The notes: generated by a model not told the origin, from the sequence alone. Numbered from the stretch's first letter, positions 44,980 through 53,719 are shown. The stretch is 59,859 nt of DNA from an uncultured Rubritalea sp. (GCA_937923145.1 CALAJT010000020.1:1-59859), one strand, 5' to 3'. Translations and numbers: made by a program.

Positions 44980-45830
44980 TGTCGAAGATAAAGAAGGTAG
45001 AGCACGTTATTTTTTGCACTTCAGTGATACTCTGGGGAGCGGTGTTGATTTACTTTTATCAGCATGAGAAGTTACCAGTTTATCTTTCCGCGAAGTTTCA
45101 CATCTATGTTCTCATCGGTGGTCTCGCGGCGCTGGTGATAGGTATTTTTAATCTAGCTACGATCAATACTGTAGCAGGCTGTGGTCACGATCATGATCAC
45201 GATGATGGGGAAGACTGCGGACACGGTCATGATGGTGATGAAGGTCATAGCCATGATAGCGATTTGAATCCATTTGCAGCTTTGTGCCTCATTGCGCTAC
45301 CACTATTTTTCTCGATCTCTGTGACTAATCATGGATTGAGTGATGAGTATGCCGAGTCTCTGTCAGGTGCAGATGTGAATGCCCAGACATTTAACTTTAT
45401 AGACATCCCACCGTTCACTCTAGAGACGCTAGAGAAGTCACGCGATAAGGCTGCAGATGGTGCGTTTCAATTAAATCTGTTAGAGTTATTTTATACTGCT
45501 GGTGATGAAGAGCAGATGGCTGTCTTCGATGGTCTATCGGTAGAGACAGAAGCTAAGCTCAGAAACGAACCTAACAGAAATGCGGATGGTAAACGGATGC
45601 GTCTCTACAGGCTCTTTATGACCTGTTGCGCAGCAGACACGAAGGCGATTCCTCTCTCGATTGAATTGACCGATGGACTACCAGATATTTCTCATCATAG
45701 CTGGGTGCGGGTGGCTGGTACAATGACTTATGAGGCAGTGGATGGAGTTACTTACCCAGTGCTTAAGGTAAGCCGCATCGAGCAGATTCCAGTCCCAGAA
45801 GGGGAGTGGAGTGAGGGGTTACAGAAGTAA
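44976..45830 (+). CDS. TIGR03943/COG3689-type permease partner
   Basis: A 284-residue membrane protein of the TIGR03943 (DUF1980) family, the usual partner of COG0701 permeases. There are two N-terminal helices (VIFCTSVILWGAVLIYFYQ and IYVLIGGLAALVIGIFNLA), a His/Asp-rich segment (HDHDHDDGEDCGHGHDGDEG), a third helix (FAALCLIALPLFFSISV), and an external domain with FMTCCAADTKAIPLSIEL and WVRVAGTMTYEAVDGVTYPV. The conserved RLFMTCCAAD segment supports the family. It overlaps the permease gene (ATGATG at 44976), so they work as one complex. Confidence 0.83.
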   Translation: MMSKIKKVEHVIFCTSVILWGAVLIYFYQHEKLPVYLSAKFHIYVLIGGLAALVIGIFNLATINTVAGCGHDHDHDDGEDCGHGHDGDEGHSHDSDLNPFAALCLIALPLFFSISVTNHGLSDEYAESLSGADVNAQTFNFIDIPPFTLETLEKSRDKAADGAFQLNLLELFYTAGDEEQMAVFDGLSVETEAKLRNEPNRNADGKRMRLYRLFMTCCAADTKAIPLSIELTDGLPDISHHSWVRVAGTMTYEAVDGVTYPVLKVSRIEQIPVPEGEWSEGLQK

Positions 45831-45850
45831 TTAATTAGTAGTTAGATTTA

Positions 45851-46228
45851 ATCAAACACATCATTATTCATCTTGGACACCTATATATTTGCCTCTAAGT
45901 TAAAGATATAAACCAGTCTCTAACATTCTATCAAGGGTAAGGATTCACCGCCGTGGATGGGGCTCCTGAAACTGGTTATGTTGTTCTTGCTAAGGATGAG
46001 ACTCGCATCGGATTATACAGTAATGAACCTAGCATGCTTAACTTTCGTGGTGCCAATCTAGATGATGTGGTAGCTTACCTACGTGTAAACGGGATGTCGG
46101 ATATACCAGATGTTATACATGAGTCAGATGATTCAACAGGATTCACGATTAAAGACCCAGATGGGAATATTATCTACTTCAATACTTGCGAAGGATTTGA
46201 TCCTGATCCAAATAAATCATCTAGTTAA
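45851..46228 (+). pseudogene. VOC/glyoxalase-family protein with two in-frame TAA codons
   Basis: The 3' part (from GTG 45953) is an open frame of 91 residues: TGYVVLAKDETRIGLYSNE and FTIKDPDGNIIYFNTCEG, the second half of a VOC domain. Its frame continues upstream as HLGHLYICL, TAA, VKDINQSLTFYQG, TAA, GFTAVDG; this restores the classic VOC start (VKD...S..FY...GF) apart from stops at 45896-45898 and 45938-45940. The second stop replaces the expected Leu of LGF (TTA to TAA). No start codon is certain before 45851. It may still produce a short protein, but it reads as a broken gene. Confidence 0.7.
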
Positions 46229-46241
46229 TACTGTCACTAGC

Positions 46242-47000
46242 TCAAACTGAGGTGAGGGCTTTTTGTAGCTGGATCATTTCTTCCATGATATTTTCTTCTG
46301 ATGGATCCTCCAGAGTAGATGCTACGAGTTCTTTTACGTTGAGTCTGAAACTTTGCCTTAGTCGCTGGATAGCTTTATCGCAGGAATCTGCTGTAATACC
46401 GAGTTCCTCAGCGGCTTCTTGACGAGTGAAATCGTGGCAGGATTCTGGGTTAAGAAATCGGCTAAGTACTTTGAATCTAGCTTCCGCTTTTGCTGATCCT
46501 TCCGCTTCTTTGCCTAGTAGTTCTATCGCGAGTCGCATGGTGCTACGTGCCCAGTTTTTCTCAAAGTCTAATACGGCAGAATCTTCTCCAGAGTTAGGAT
46601 CTGCTGTGAGCCATTCTTCAGCTTGGTCAGTATCTAGCGATACTGATTGAACATCGCCGCCACGTTTCTTGGCGTTATCGTGCTTATAGACATCCTTCAT
46701 GTAGCGGGTGAAGCCGGTGAGTAGAAAGGTGCGCATCTTGCCAGTGTTATGATCTGCCTTTTGGAAATAAATTACAGAGGCGATAGAAACAAAAAATCCC
46801 TGCACAGCATCCTCGGCATCATGAGATGACCTGCCTTTATGCCGGGCGAAGGCGTAGAGAGGATACCAGTATGTCTCACATAGACTAGACATAGCTGTAT
46901 CTATGGACTTATCACTGCCAGCATTCTTTAGCGAAATTACAGCTGTCCAGCAAGTGGTCGGGAATACAGCGTGAGTGGCTGCTGCTCGGTTATATTTCAT
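46242..47000 (-). CDS. ECF-type RNA polymerase sigma factor (STK-linked type)
   Basis: A 252-residue sigma-70 family factor of the ECF-like type that in Planctomycetes and Verrucomicrobia is found beside Ser/Thr kinases. The N-terminus FPTTCWTAVISL and CETYWYPLYAFARHKG are typical; region 2 continues DAEDAVQGFF (61-70), MRTFLLTGFTRYMKDVYKH and KKRGGD. Region 4 is TRQEAAEELGITADSCDKAI near 197-216. No anti-sigma gene is adjacent; the kinase, peptidase and coiled-coil genes upstream probably control it. It is the last gene of the five-gene cluster, 55 bases after the small Gly-rich gene. Confidence 0.87.
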   Translation of the reverse strand: MKYNRAAATHAVFPTTCWTAVISLKNAGSDKSIDTAMSSLCETYWYPLYAFARHKGRSSHDAEDAVQGFFVSIASVIYFQKADHNTGKMRTFLLTGFTRYMKDVYKHDNAKKRGGDVQSVSLDTDQAEEWLTADPNSGEDSAVLDFEKNWARSTMRLAIELLGKEAEGSAKAEARFKVLSRFLNPESCHDFTRQEAAEELGITADSCDKAIQRLRQSFRLNVKELVASTLEDPSEENIMEEMIQLQKALTSV

Positions 47001-47055
47001 TTATATCTAGATATATCTTAAATATAACGGTCTAGCGCAACTAGAAAGTGATTAA

Positions 47056-47472
47056 CTACATACCCCCAGCTCCTGAGCCACTGCCACTGCCGCTTCCCCA
47101 CCAAATAGATCCACCTCCATCGCTACCTGGCCATCCACTATAAGTAGATGCACCACCTCCACCCATGATGCTATCAGCGGTGTTGTAGAAATGATCTAGT
47201 AGGTCTATGAGAGTGCTGTCTAAACCTTCGAAGAGCGAGGTGATACGTAATTGCTCGATCGCTCCGAGAATAGTGACGACGTGTTTACTAAATATTTCAC
47301 AGGCTTTTTCATCGCTGTTATTACCAGCGCATTCTTGCATAATATTTTCGCCTACTGAGACTAGATCGGCACAGGCATCTATGGCTTGTTGCTTATCGCT
47401 AAAAGAAGATTTTTTAATGTGAAATTCCAGCGCAGATATACAGCCTACGAAGGTGTAGTGTTCTATGATCAT
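47056..47472 (-). CDS. Small protein with Gly/Ser/Trp-rich tail
   Basis: A 138-residue protein that I do not recognise. Residues 1-105 are helical (LEFHIKKSSFSDKQQAIDAC, VTILGAIEQLRITSLFEGLD). The last 30 residues are low complexity, with Gly, Ser and Trp (GGGGASTYSGWPGSDGGGS, IWWGSGSGSGSGAGGM). The start is one base after the stop of the coiled-coil gene, so they are translationally coupled. The tail could be a flexible linker, an aggregation segment, or a target of the protease encoded two genes upstream. Confidence 0.75.
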   Translation of the reverse strand: MIIEHYTFVGCISALEFHIKKSSFSDKQQAIDACADLVSVGENIMQECAGNNSDEKACEIFSKHVVTILGAIEQLRITSLFEGLDSTLIDLLDHFYNTADSIMGGGGASTYSGWPGSDGGGSIWWGSGSGSGSGAGGM

Positions 47473-47473
47473 A

Positions 47474-48997
47474 TTATGGTTTTAAGTTTTTAAGTTGGTT
47501 TCTGATATCTAACATTTGCTTCTCGATAATTCTTTTTTCTGCTTCAAGTCTACGGTTGTCAGCAGCTATTCCATTTCTGCGGATCTCTGCACTTAAAGTT
47601 GCCCATCGTTTTGTGAGTAAGATGAGTTGAGTATTGAGTGATCTTGCATCAGTGGGTGGGATCGGGTCCAGGGGGTCAATCTCAGGCTTGTTTACTGGAG
47701 GCGCATTTCTATCCTTGAGGAGTAGTTGATATTTTCTATATAGATCTCGGTATTTATTAACGGCTTGGTCATAAGCTAGTTTAAATTGTTGAACTTCTTT
47801 ATTCTGACGATTCACTATGCCGTTTAATTCATTGGTTCTTGTGACTAAAGCACCGTATTTTTTTTGCAGTAATTTATTTTCTTCTATGAATAAATTGTAT
47901 CTATCCTGCCGTTCTTTGAGCTCATTTTTATCAGCAATCATATTCTTTTGCTGTGTAGCAGTAAGTTGCTCAATATCTTTTTCAGCTTTATCTAACAGAG
48001 TGGTTTTTTCGTCGATGTTTTTTAGCTGGTTTTCAGTGAGTAGTTTTTGCTCAGTGATCGTATCGGTTTTGCTTTGTAGATCTTTTTTCAGGTCTTCAAT
48101 AGTCGAGTTCAGGGACTTGACGTCATCAGAAGCGTCATCCAGTAGGGAAGCAATTTTTGATTTGGAGTCTTTAAGTTGCCTCTCTTGATTTTCGAGTTGG
48201 GTATCTCGGTTTTGTATCCGCTTGTCGTCTTCCTCAGCTTGGTCTTGAAGCTCGGTAATCTTATCGTGTAATTCGTCTTCACCAGAGTCTCCAGATTTTG
48301 CGAGATAGGCAGTGGTAGCGAATAAACCTAAAGTAGTAGCTCCTAAAATGATGTTAAGAGTCTTAGGTATTTTGCTCGCTTTGGATTGCGGTGGATTGTC
48401 TTTAGGCGGCTGTTCCGCTTGAGCGGGCGGTGCAGGAGGCTCTGCGTCATCTGGGAGTAACTGAGAATAAACTTTGCCGTCTTGAGTGACGTAGATTGAG
48501 ACTGGGAGACCTGTCACCGGGTGGACTGCTATGAGCTCTTTGAGAGGCCAGTAAGGTAGAATGGATGCGGCAGAAGCTTTCCATACGAGGTTCTTTGTAT
48601 TCGGTGTGAAATCTTCTTTTCTGAATAATGTGACTGTCCCGTCAGGCAGTGTGTGAGCCTGTTGGGATGCTAGCTCTGCATCACCAGAATTCTCATCAGG
48701 GAATGCGAGGGCTTTCCAGTTCTCTAACAGTGAGGCTTCTCTGAGGTGGAGTGTCTGGGGATCTAACATGACCCAGACGCCACGAAGAGCGGCAGGATTA
48801 GCGGGGGTGAGTGGTATGAGATAAAAATCATCGCGCGCATCATCAGGATCTTTTACGAAAATAGGAGTTCCTGCCTGCGCATTTTCTAAAGCTGCATTCC
48901 ATTCTGGTGGGGAATCATCTCTACCGTAGAGACCATGCTCACGCACTGCCACTAGAGCCGCGTTTCCAGCTTCTTCTATTGGTCTATTCTGCGACAT
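47474..48997 (-). CDS. Membrane-anchored coiled-coil protein of the kinase/sigma cluster
   Basis: A 507-residue protein. Residues 1-185 are a globular domain with no signal peptide (IEEAGNAALVAVREHGLYG, DFYLIPLTPANPAALRGVWV, AVHPVTGLPVSIYVTQDGKV); 186-211 are Pro/Lys-rich; a membrane helix spans 213-233 (TLNIILGATTLGLFATTAYL). Residues 240-430 are a long coiled coil (ITELQDQAEEDDKRIQNRDT ...), and a Pro-rich spacer and a last helix close it. The N-terminus is probably cytoplasmic and the coil periplasmic. It overlaps the peptidase gene by 14 bases. It could carry a signal from the envelope to the kinase, peptidase or sigma factor. Confidence 0.8.
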   Translation of the reverse strand: MSQNRPIEEAGNAALVAVREHGLYGRDDSPPEWNAALENAQAGTPIFVKDPDDARDDFYLIPLTPANPAALRGVWVMLDPQTLHLREASLLENWKALAFPDENSGDAELASQQAHTLPDGTVTLFRKEDFTPNTKNLVWKASAASILPYWPLKELIAVHPVTGLPVSIYVTQDGKVYSQLLPDDAEPPAPPAQAEQPPKDNPPQSKASKIPKTLNIILGATTLGLFATTAYLAKSGDSGEDELHDKITELQDQAEEDDKRIQNRDTQLENQERQLKDSKSKIASLLDDASDDVKSLNSTIEDLKKDLQSKTDTITEQKLLTENQLKNIDEKTTLLDKAEKDIEQLTATQQKNMIADKNELKERQDRYNLFIEENKLLQKKYGALVTRTNELNGIVNRQNKEVQQFKLAYDQAVNKYRDLYRKYQLLLKDRNAPPVNKPEIDPLDPIPPTDARSLNTQLILLTKRWATLSAEIRRNGIAADNRRLEAEKRIIEKQMLDIRNQLKNLKP

Positions 48998-49685
48998 TAT
49001 TTTGAGAGTTAGTTGTTTCTATATCGTCAGGAATTAAGGCGATAGCTCCACTACCTTCCCAGTCGATTGATCCTTGTAGTCCACGTTGGCTGACGAGTTC
49101 TTCCATCGCAAAATAGCGCTCATGGACAGTTCCTACTGAACCTTCGGTACAGGCTTCGAGGCACTTGCAGGTTTCTGTAGAAGTGTGTTCGACTGTCGGT
49201 TTATCAGGGAATACTGAGAGACCGTAGAACTTAGGCATCCCAGCCCATGCTGGATCACGCATCAGCACACCAGCAGGAGAACCATCGTCCTTTTTTTGTA
49301 ATCCGAAGGCGACCACCCAGTGCATTCCTTTACTGACTAGCAGGAGGCAGGGTTTTAGTTTTTCAGTGATAGAATGAACAATTGTTTTAGCTACTTGCTG
49401 TGGCTCGGGATCGTATATTTTTTCCCAGATAGTGTCGCCGGCGGCATGGTCATTGACGAGAGAAAGTAGGCTCTCTGCTGGTGATTTCATGGGCCGACGG
49501 TCTTGGGTAGATTTAGCGTATTGGCGGACTTCGCGGAACAGCTCATTCTGAGCATAGACCGGAGGGGACTTTGCGCTACCTGCGAAGTCTACTACCATCA
49601 TGGCGCAGGCTGGTCCGCAGTAACCATTAAAGTCCTGTAGGTGTCGTGATACTTTTAGGCGATGCGTTTGTGTAGATGGATTCAT
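48984..49685 (-). CDS. Papain/C39-like cysteine peptidase
   Basis: A 233-residue protein with the papain-fold pattern of C39-like peptidases. QDFNGYCGPACAMMVVDFAG holds the candidate nucleophile C23; KGMHWVVAFGLQ gives the His (H122); MRDPAW gives the Asp (D144). A Cys-rich turn (TETCKCLEACTEG) lies in the C-terminal part. There is no signal peptide or membrane helix, so it acts in the cytoplasm unless exported by an unusual path. It overlaps the kinase gene by 4 bases (ATGA) and the coiled-coil gene by 14. A role in processing a cluster partner is plausible but inferred. Confidence 0.75.
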   Translation of the reverse strand: MNPSTQTHRLKVSRHLQDFNGYCGPACAMMVVDFAGSAKSPPVYAQNELFREVRQYAKSTQDRRPMKSPAESLLSLVNDHAAGDTIWEKIYDPEPQQVAKTIVHSITEKLKPCLLLVSKGMHWVVAFGLQKKDDGSPAGVLMRDPAWAGMPKFYGLSVFPDKPTVEHTSTETCKCLEACTEGSVGTVHERYFAMEELVSQRGLQGSIDWEGSGAIALIPDDIETTNSQNNVAE

Positions 49686-52135
49686 TTCGCGCTGAGTTGT
49701 TTGAGTTGCTGGTAAAGTGGATCTTCGGATGCCCCTTCGGGGAAGAGTTCTTTAATGATGAGTTCTAGCCATTTTATGGATGCCGCCTTTCCTTCATTAG
49801 TCTCAATGTGTTTGGCAATATTCCGAGTTCCTTTGATCAAGGATTGATGAGTTACTGGTGATGGATCTACTTTGCAAATTTGGATTTGTATTTTAGCACT
49901 AGCTAGAAAATGTGGCTTTGCTTTCTCCCAATTATTACTGACGAAATACTCAGCATATTGAGTAGCTAGTCCACGGTGTGCATAGAGAAACGATAGATCT
50001 GTTAGATAAGTTTTATAAAGTGGCTCCATACGCTGACCTAGCTTTTCTATCCATTCTAGTTGTCCAGCTTGATCACCCTGAAGAGCGGCGATACGAGAAA
50101 TTTCTAATGCGGTGCTGGCGTAATCTGTGCGCCAGCGAATATTAGTGGGGGCTTTAGATACTAGGTGTTGAAGTTCAGAATCGATTTCTTTTAGCTCCTG
50201 CTCTGCGCTCTCAATACTGATTGATTTTTTCTCCAGTTGATCGCTTACGATGTTCTTTCTCGCCACTATCACTTCATGAGCAAAGTCTAAGTGACTTGGC
50301 TGTATGCGAAATAGTTCTTCTGCAAATTTCAGATGATTTTCTAATGACTCCGCTGAGAGATCATCATTCCCCATCGCTTTATGGATACGATGAAGAAAAT
50401 GATGTGCTTGAGCAGCTACTAATAGAGATTTTTGGTAGTGTGGTGAGTCGGGTTCTAGCTTCATTCTTGGCACAAATTTATCCCACAGAGCCATCGCTTT
50501 TTGCTCTGTTACTAGAGCTTCGTTTAGTTTGCTATCATACAATTCAAGTATTGCCATCTCTTGGTAAAGCTCAGCGATGAGTGTGGCCAAACGAATGTCA
50601 TTTTCATGTTTACTTGGGATGGAAGTAGAGGCTGTGATGGATTCTGTTAGAATATTACGGGCTCTCTCGTAATTCTGATCCTCAATGAGTGCTTCACCCA
50701 GACGCCGCCCGGCTAAGATACGGGAGCGTGCTGCTTCTATTGAAAAATTATTTCCTTCTGTGGCTTCTTCTGCTTTTTTCAATGCTGAATCTAGACGAGT
50801 GATGGACTCTTTGATCTGTCCACGCGGTCTGAGAATCTGTGCCCACTGAGTGAGGAAGTCTGCATGTCTCGCTAGGCTATCTGAGTCAGTGCGCGTATCC
50901 ATAGCATAGTGCTCTGATACATTCTCAAAAACATCATCTAACAGATCTAATCTGCCAAGTGGTTCTAACCTCGGAGGTAGCTCGCGTGTCATGAACTCGA
51001 CACGGTCTTCTGCATCATTGAGCGCAAGAGTTAGCTCTTGATTAGATTTCCAAAGTAGTATTCCGCCGGTTAGTAAGCTAGCGAGAAGAAGCAGAGACAG
51101 AATAGTGAGGGCTGGATTTCGTTTAGCCCAGATGATAGCCCGCTCTATTTTTCCGACTGGTCTAGCCAAGATCATTTTTCCATCTAGCCAGCGTTGTAAG
51201 TCATCGCTCATAGCGGCTGCGGAATGATAGCGTTTCTCAGGTTCACGAGCCATAGACTTCATGACGATGACTTCGAGGTCGCGTGGTATGCTGGTAATAA
51301 TCGCCTTAGGTGATACTGGAGAACGTCCTAGAATTTGCGTCAGAACTTCTGCCGGGTGGCTTCCATCGTAAGGTAATTTTCCACAGAGTAGCTCATATAA
51401 GATTGCTCCTAGTCCATAGACATCACTTACCGTAGTAGTGAATTTAGAGCCTCCCTCTGCTGCCTCTGGTGCTAGGTAAGCAGGAGATCCTAGTAGGTAA
51501 TTCGACTGCGTCATACTGCTATCACCATCCGCCCACTTGGCGAGACCGAAGTCTGCTATGTAGGGATTATCCTTATCATCAAAGAGAACATTAGCAGGCT
51601 TTAAATCGCGGTGAAGAATACCTCTTTCATGCGCATACTGCACACCTTGGGAAAGGGTAATGATAAGTAGAGCTATCTTTCTCCAGTCTTTATTATAACT
51701 ATCAATCCGATCCGAAAGCGTTCCTCCATGAGCTAGCTGCATGGTAAGCCATGGTCTGCCGCATTCATCCTCACCGGCATCATAGAGTGGCAGCAGAGCG
51801 GGGTGCTCTACGGCTGCCATCGCTTCCACTTCTAACATAAAGCGCTGCCTAGCGTGTGAAGCTCGGAGAGTGTAGGGGGCTACTATTTTTAAAGCGACTT
51901 CACGATCTGGCGAATGTTGCCGTGCGCGAAATACGATACCCATGCCTCCGTAACCGAGCTGATCTAACACATCGTAACCTTCGATTTCTGGCTTATCGTC
52001 CTCTGGCTCTATGTCTTCTTCTCCACTGACAAGAGAAGTCCAGAGACATGCTTGGCAGTCACCGCCCATCATAGTGGGATCTAGTTTAGAGTTGCAGATT
52101 TTACAATGCATATCTGATGGATCATCTGTCGGCAT
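49682..52135 (-). CDS. Receptor-type Ser/Thr protein kinase with zinc ribbon and C-terminal helical repeats
   Basis: An 817-residue Hanks-type kinase. A zinc ribbon (MHCKICNS, GGDCQACLW; residues 9-32) precedes the kinase domain: glycine loop LGYGGMGIVFRA, K83, HRDLKPANVLF (175-185), DFG 195-197 and SPAYLAPEA. All catalytic residues are present, so it should be active. A membrane helix at 342-362 is followed by about 450 residues of TPR-like helices, likely periplasmic. It is the first gene of a cluster with the peptidase, coiled-coil, small and sigma genes. A TTGACA/TACTTT promoter lies just upstream. Confidence 0.92.
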   Translation of the reverse strand: MPTDDPSDMHCKICNSKLDPTMMGGDCQACLWTSLVSGEEDIEPEDDKPEIEGYDVLDQLGYGGMGIVFRARQHSPDREVALKIVAPYTLRASHARQRFMLEVEAMAAVEHPALLPLYDAGEDECGRPWLTMQLAHGGTLSDRIDSYNKDWRKIALLIITLSQGVQYAHERGILHRDLKPANVLFDDKDNPYIADFGLAKWADGDSSMTQSNYLLGSPAYLAPEAAEGGSKFTTTVSDVYGLGAILYELLCGKLPYDGSHPAEVLTQILGRSPVSPKAIITSIPRDLEVIVMKSMAREPEKRYHSAAAMSDDLQRWLDGKMILARPVGKIERAIIWAKRNPALTILSLLLLASLLTGGILLWKSNQELTLALNDAEDRVEFMTRELPPRLEPLGRLDLLDDVFENVSEHYAMDTRTDSDSLARHADFLTQWAQILRPRGQIKESITRLDSALKKAEEATEGNNFSIEAARSRILAGRRLGEALIEDQNYERARNILTESITASTSIPSKHENDIRLATLIAELYQEMAILELYDSKLNEALVTEQKAMALWDKFVPRMKLEPDSPHYQKSLLVAAQAHHFLHRIHKAMGNDDLSAESLENHLKFAEELFRIQPSHLDFAHEVIVARKNIVSDQLEKKSISIESAEQELKEIDSELQHLVSKAPTNIRWRTDYASTALEISRIAALQGDQAGQLEWIEKLGQRMEPLYKTYLTDLSFLYAHRGLATQYAEYFVSNNWEKAKPHFLASAKIQIQICKVDPSPVTHQSLIKGTRNIAKHIETNEGKAASIKWLELIIKELFPEGASEDPLYQQLKQLSAK

Positions 52136-52155
52136 AATGTCAGTATAGAGTTCTG

Positions 52156-52184
52156 AAAGTAGGGAATTAGTATATTATTGTCAA
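52156..52184 (-). promoter_or_regulatory. Sigma-70-type promoter of the kinase cluster
   Basis: On the minus strand TTGACA (52179-52184) and TACTTT (52156-52161) are 17 bases apart, 20 bases from the kinase start at 52135. The -35 is perfect, the -10 partial. It differs from the motif before the PEP-CTERM genes. Confidence 0.5.
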
Positions 52185-52204
52185 CGAAGTATCTAATGAG
52201 AATG

Positions 52205-52232
52205 GCACCCCTCCCTAGTAGGGATAGGGTGC
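52205..52232 (-). terminator. Hairpin after the first PEP-CTERM gene
   Basis: GCACCCCTCCC and GGGATAGGGTGC pair over most of their length around CTAGTA. It lies between the PEP-CTERM gene ending at 52271 and the kinase start. It lacks a clear T run, so it may be a weak or factor-assisted terminator. Confidence 0.45.
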
Positions 52233-52270
52233 TTAGCTATACATTAAAATGTTAGTAAATTAAGGTGCTG

Positions 52271-52975
52271 TTAGACAGCGCGCTTGCGTCTCAAGATGAG
52301 GCTAAGTCCGCCGAGTCCGAGTAGTAGTGTGGACGAAGGCTCTGGGACGCAGTCATGAGTTAACTTAAAGTTATCTACTGTCCCTCTAAGACCTGAACCT
52401 GAGCTCTGAACAAAGACTCCGCTGATGCCTGATGCATTGACAGCTCTTGAGCTTCCTACTGTGACGCCATCTATTTTCCAGCTCGCTATGGAATTACTGA
52501 GAGTAGCTCCTGTTTGCAGAGTGATCTCGAAGTTTTTAAGGTTGTTTTCTGATAATCCAATAGATTGTTTTCCTGAGACATTCTGTGTGAATAGACCTGC
52601 ATTACCTTGCTCATGAATCATCATGCCTGTAGAGTTGATGTGTTGAGTCCCGTAACCTAAAGCTACCCAGAAGTTGCTAGAATTATTTAAAGCAACGTCC
52701 ATGCTAAGTTTATAGGTGCAGTTTGTAGCAAACGTAATTCCAGTGATGTTAGAAGTATGGTATGAGGAAGTTTGTAGTGTGGAACCATCTGTGAATTGAG
52801 TTCCGCTAGGGCTATTCCAGGTCTGACCTGTATCAGTAAGTGATCCATCCACATCTCCTGTTCTAGTGAACGTGTCTTCTATGATGATAGTGGTGGCACT
52901 GGCTGCAATAGTGAGAGCAGCTGTTAAAGTGGATGTTGAGATTAGTGATTTGATTGTATTGTTTGTAGTTTTCAT
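52271..52975 (-). CDS. PEP-CTERM sorting-domain protein A
   Basis: A 234-residue secreted protein. The signal peptide (MKTTNNTIKSLISTSTLTAA and on to IAASA) leads into a beta-sandwich-like region (TYKLSMDVALNNSSNFWVAL, TVGSSRAVNASGISGVFVQS). The C-terminus is a PEP-CTERM signal: VPEPSS, then LLLGLGGLSLILRRKR. Such tails are recognised by exosortase, which cuts and attaches the protein; no exosortase gene is in this window. A conserved bipartite motif at 53022-53066 precedes it. Function unknown; extracellular matrix or cell-surface roles are typical. Confidence 0.88.
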   Translation of the reverse strand: MKTTNNTIKSLISTSTLTAALTIAASATTIIIEDTFTRTGDVDGSLTDTGQTWNSPSGTQFTDGSTLQTSSYHTSNITGITFATNCTYKLSMDVALNNSSNFWVALGYGTQHINSTGMMIHEQGNAGLFTQNVSGKQSIGLSENNLKNFEITLQTGATLSNSIASWKIDGVTVGSSRAVNASGISGVFVQSSGSGLRGTVDNFKLTHDCVPEPSSTLLLGLGGLSLILRRKRAV

Positions 52976-53021
52976 AATGTAGCTTTTTTAGTTTTTGCTC
53001 CTTAGCGTCATTGCTGTTTAA

Positions 53022-53066
53022 GCGTTCTATCTATATATTGGGAAGTCAGTGGGAGGAGCGGACAAA
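53022..53066 (-). promoter_or_regulatory. Conserved PEP-CTERM promoter motif, copy 1
   Basis: Read on the minus strand: TTTGTCC, 19 bases, then CAATATATAGATAGAACGC, ending 47 bases before the start at 52975. The same two-part motif precedes the two other PEP-CTERM genes. It looks like the -35/-10 pair of an alternative sigma factor. Confidence 0.7.
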
Positions 53067-53083
53067 TTAACTGAAGTTTTTTA

Positions 53084-53719
53084 TTAAGATGTTTTTCTAC
53101 GTCTTAAGATCATTGCCATTCCTGCGATTCCAATGAGTGCAGTCGAGCTAGGCTCAGGAACCGTGCTGACAGCGAAGTTGTCTAGCGCTCCATCTGTGTA
53201 AGAATAGTTTCCAGGGTAGTGGAATGTGATATCGATAGTCTCGGTGGTGTTAGCAGCAGTGAATTCGATCTGGGCTGAGCTCATATCTAGAGGAGTCGTG
53301 CCATACTGGCTGAATGTTTGCCCTGAGATGGCGACATCGAACTCGAAATCATAGTCTTGCCCAAGATCCTCACGGTTTCCCCAGTCGAATGTTAGAATGT
53401 AGTCTTGTCCTACATTGAACCCTGCAATGCTTTGAGAGAGAGTTCCGAGATGACCAGGATCTGTAACAAATGCCTCTAGATGATTATTTCCAGTCACTCC
53501 AGCTGGTGAACCATAAGCAGCAGTAGTCGCGATCTCTGCAGTGATACCAGAGAAGGTCCAGCCAGGAATAGATCCTGTGAAGAACTCTCCATTTTGTGTC
53601 ATTCCAGTAGTATCCTCGAATCCTCCATTGATGACAGTGATCGAAGCATTCGCTGCTCCAGCAAGTGTGAGTGAGATAGCAGCGGTGAATAAGTTATTAA
53701 GTAGTGTGTTAGTTTTCAT
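53084..53719 (-). CDS. PEP-CTERM sorting-domain protein B
   Basis: A 211-residue secreted protein from ATG 53719 (MKTNTLLNNLFTAAISLTLA, then AGAANA signal peptide end); a longer frame upstream crosses the promoter motif and is rejected. The body is a jelly-roll-like domain (ITVINGGFEDTTGMTQNGEF, IPGWTFSGITAEIA, LGTLSQSIAGFNVGQDYILT, ALDNFAVS), similar to DUF642-type carbohydrate-binding secreted proteins. The tail is TVPEPSSTALIGIAGMAMIL then RRRKTS, a PEP-CTERM signal. Its promoter-like motif is at 53769-53813. Confidence 0.87.
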   Translation of the reverse strand: MKTNTLLNNLFTAAISLTLAGAANASITVINGGFEDTTGMTQNGEFFTGSIPGWTFSGITAEIATTAAYGSPAGVTGNNHLEAFVTDPGHLGTLSQSIAGFNVGQDYILTFDWGNREDLGQDYDFEFDVAISGQTFSQYGTTPLDMSSAQIEFTAANTTETIDITFHYPGNYSYTDGALDNFAVSTVPEPSSTALIGIAGMAMILRRRKTS

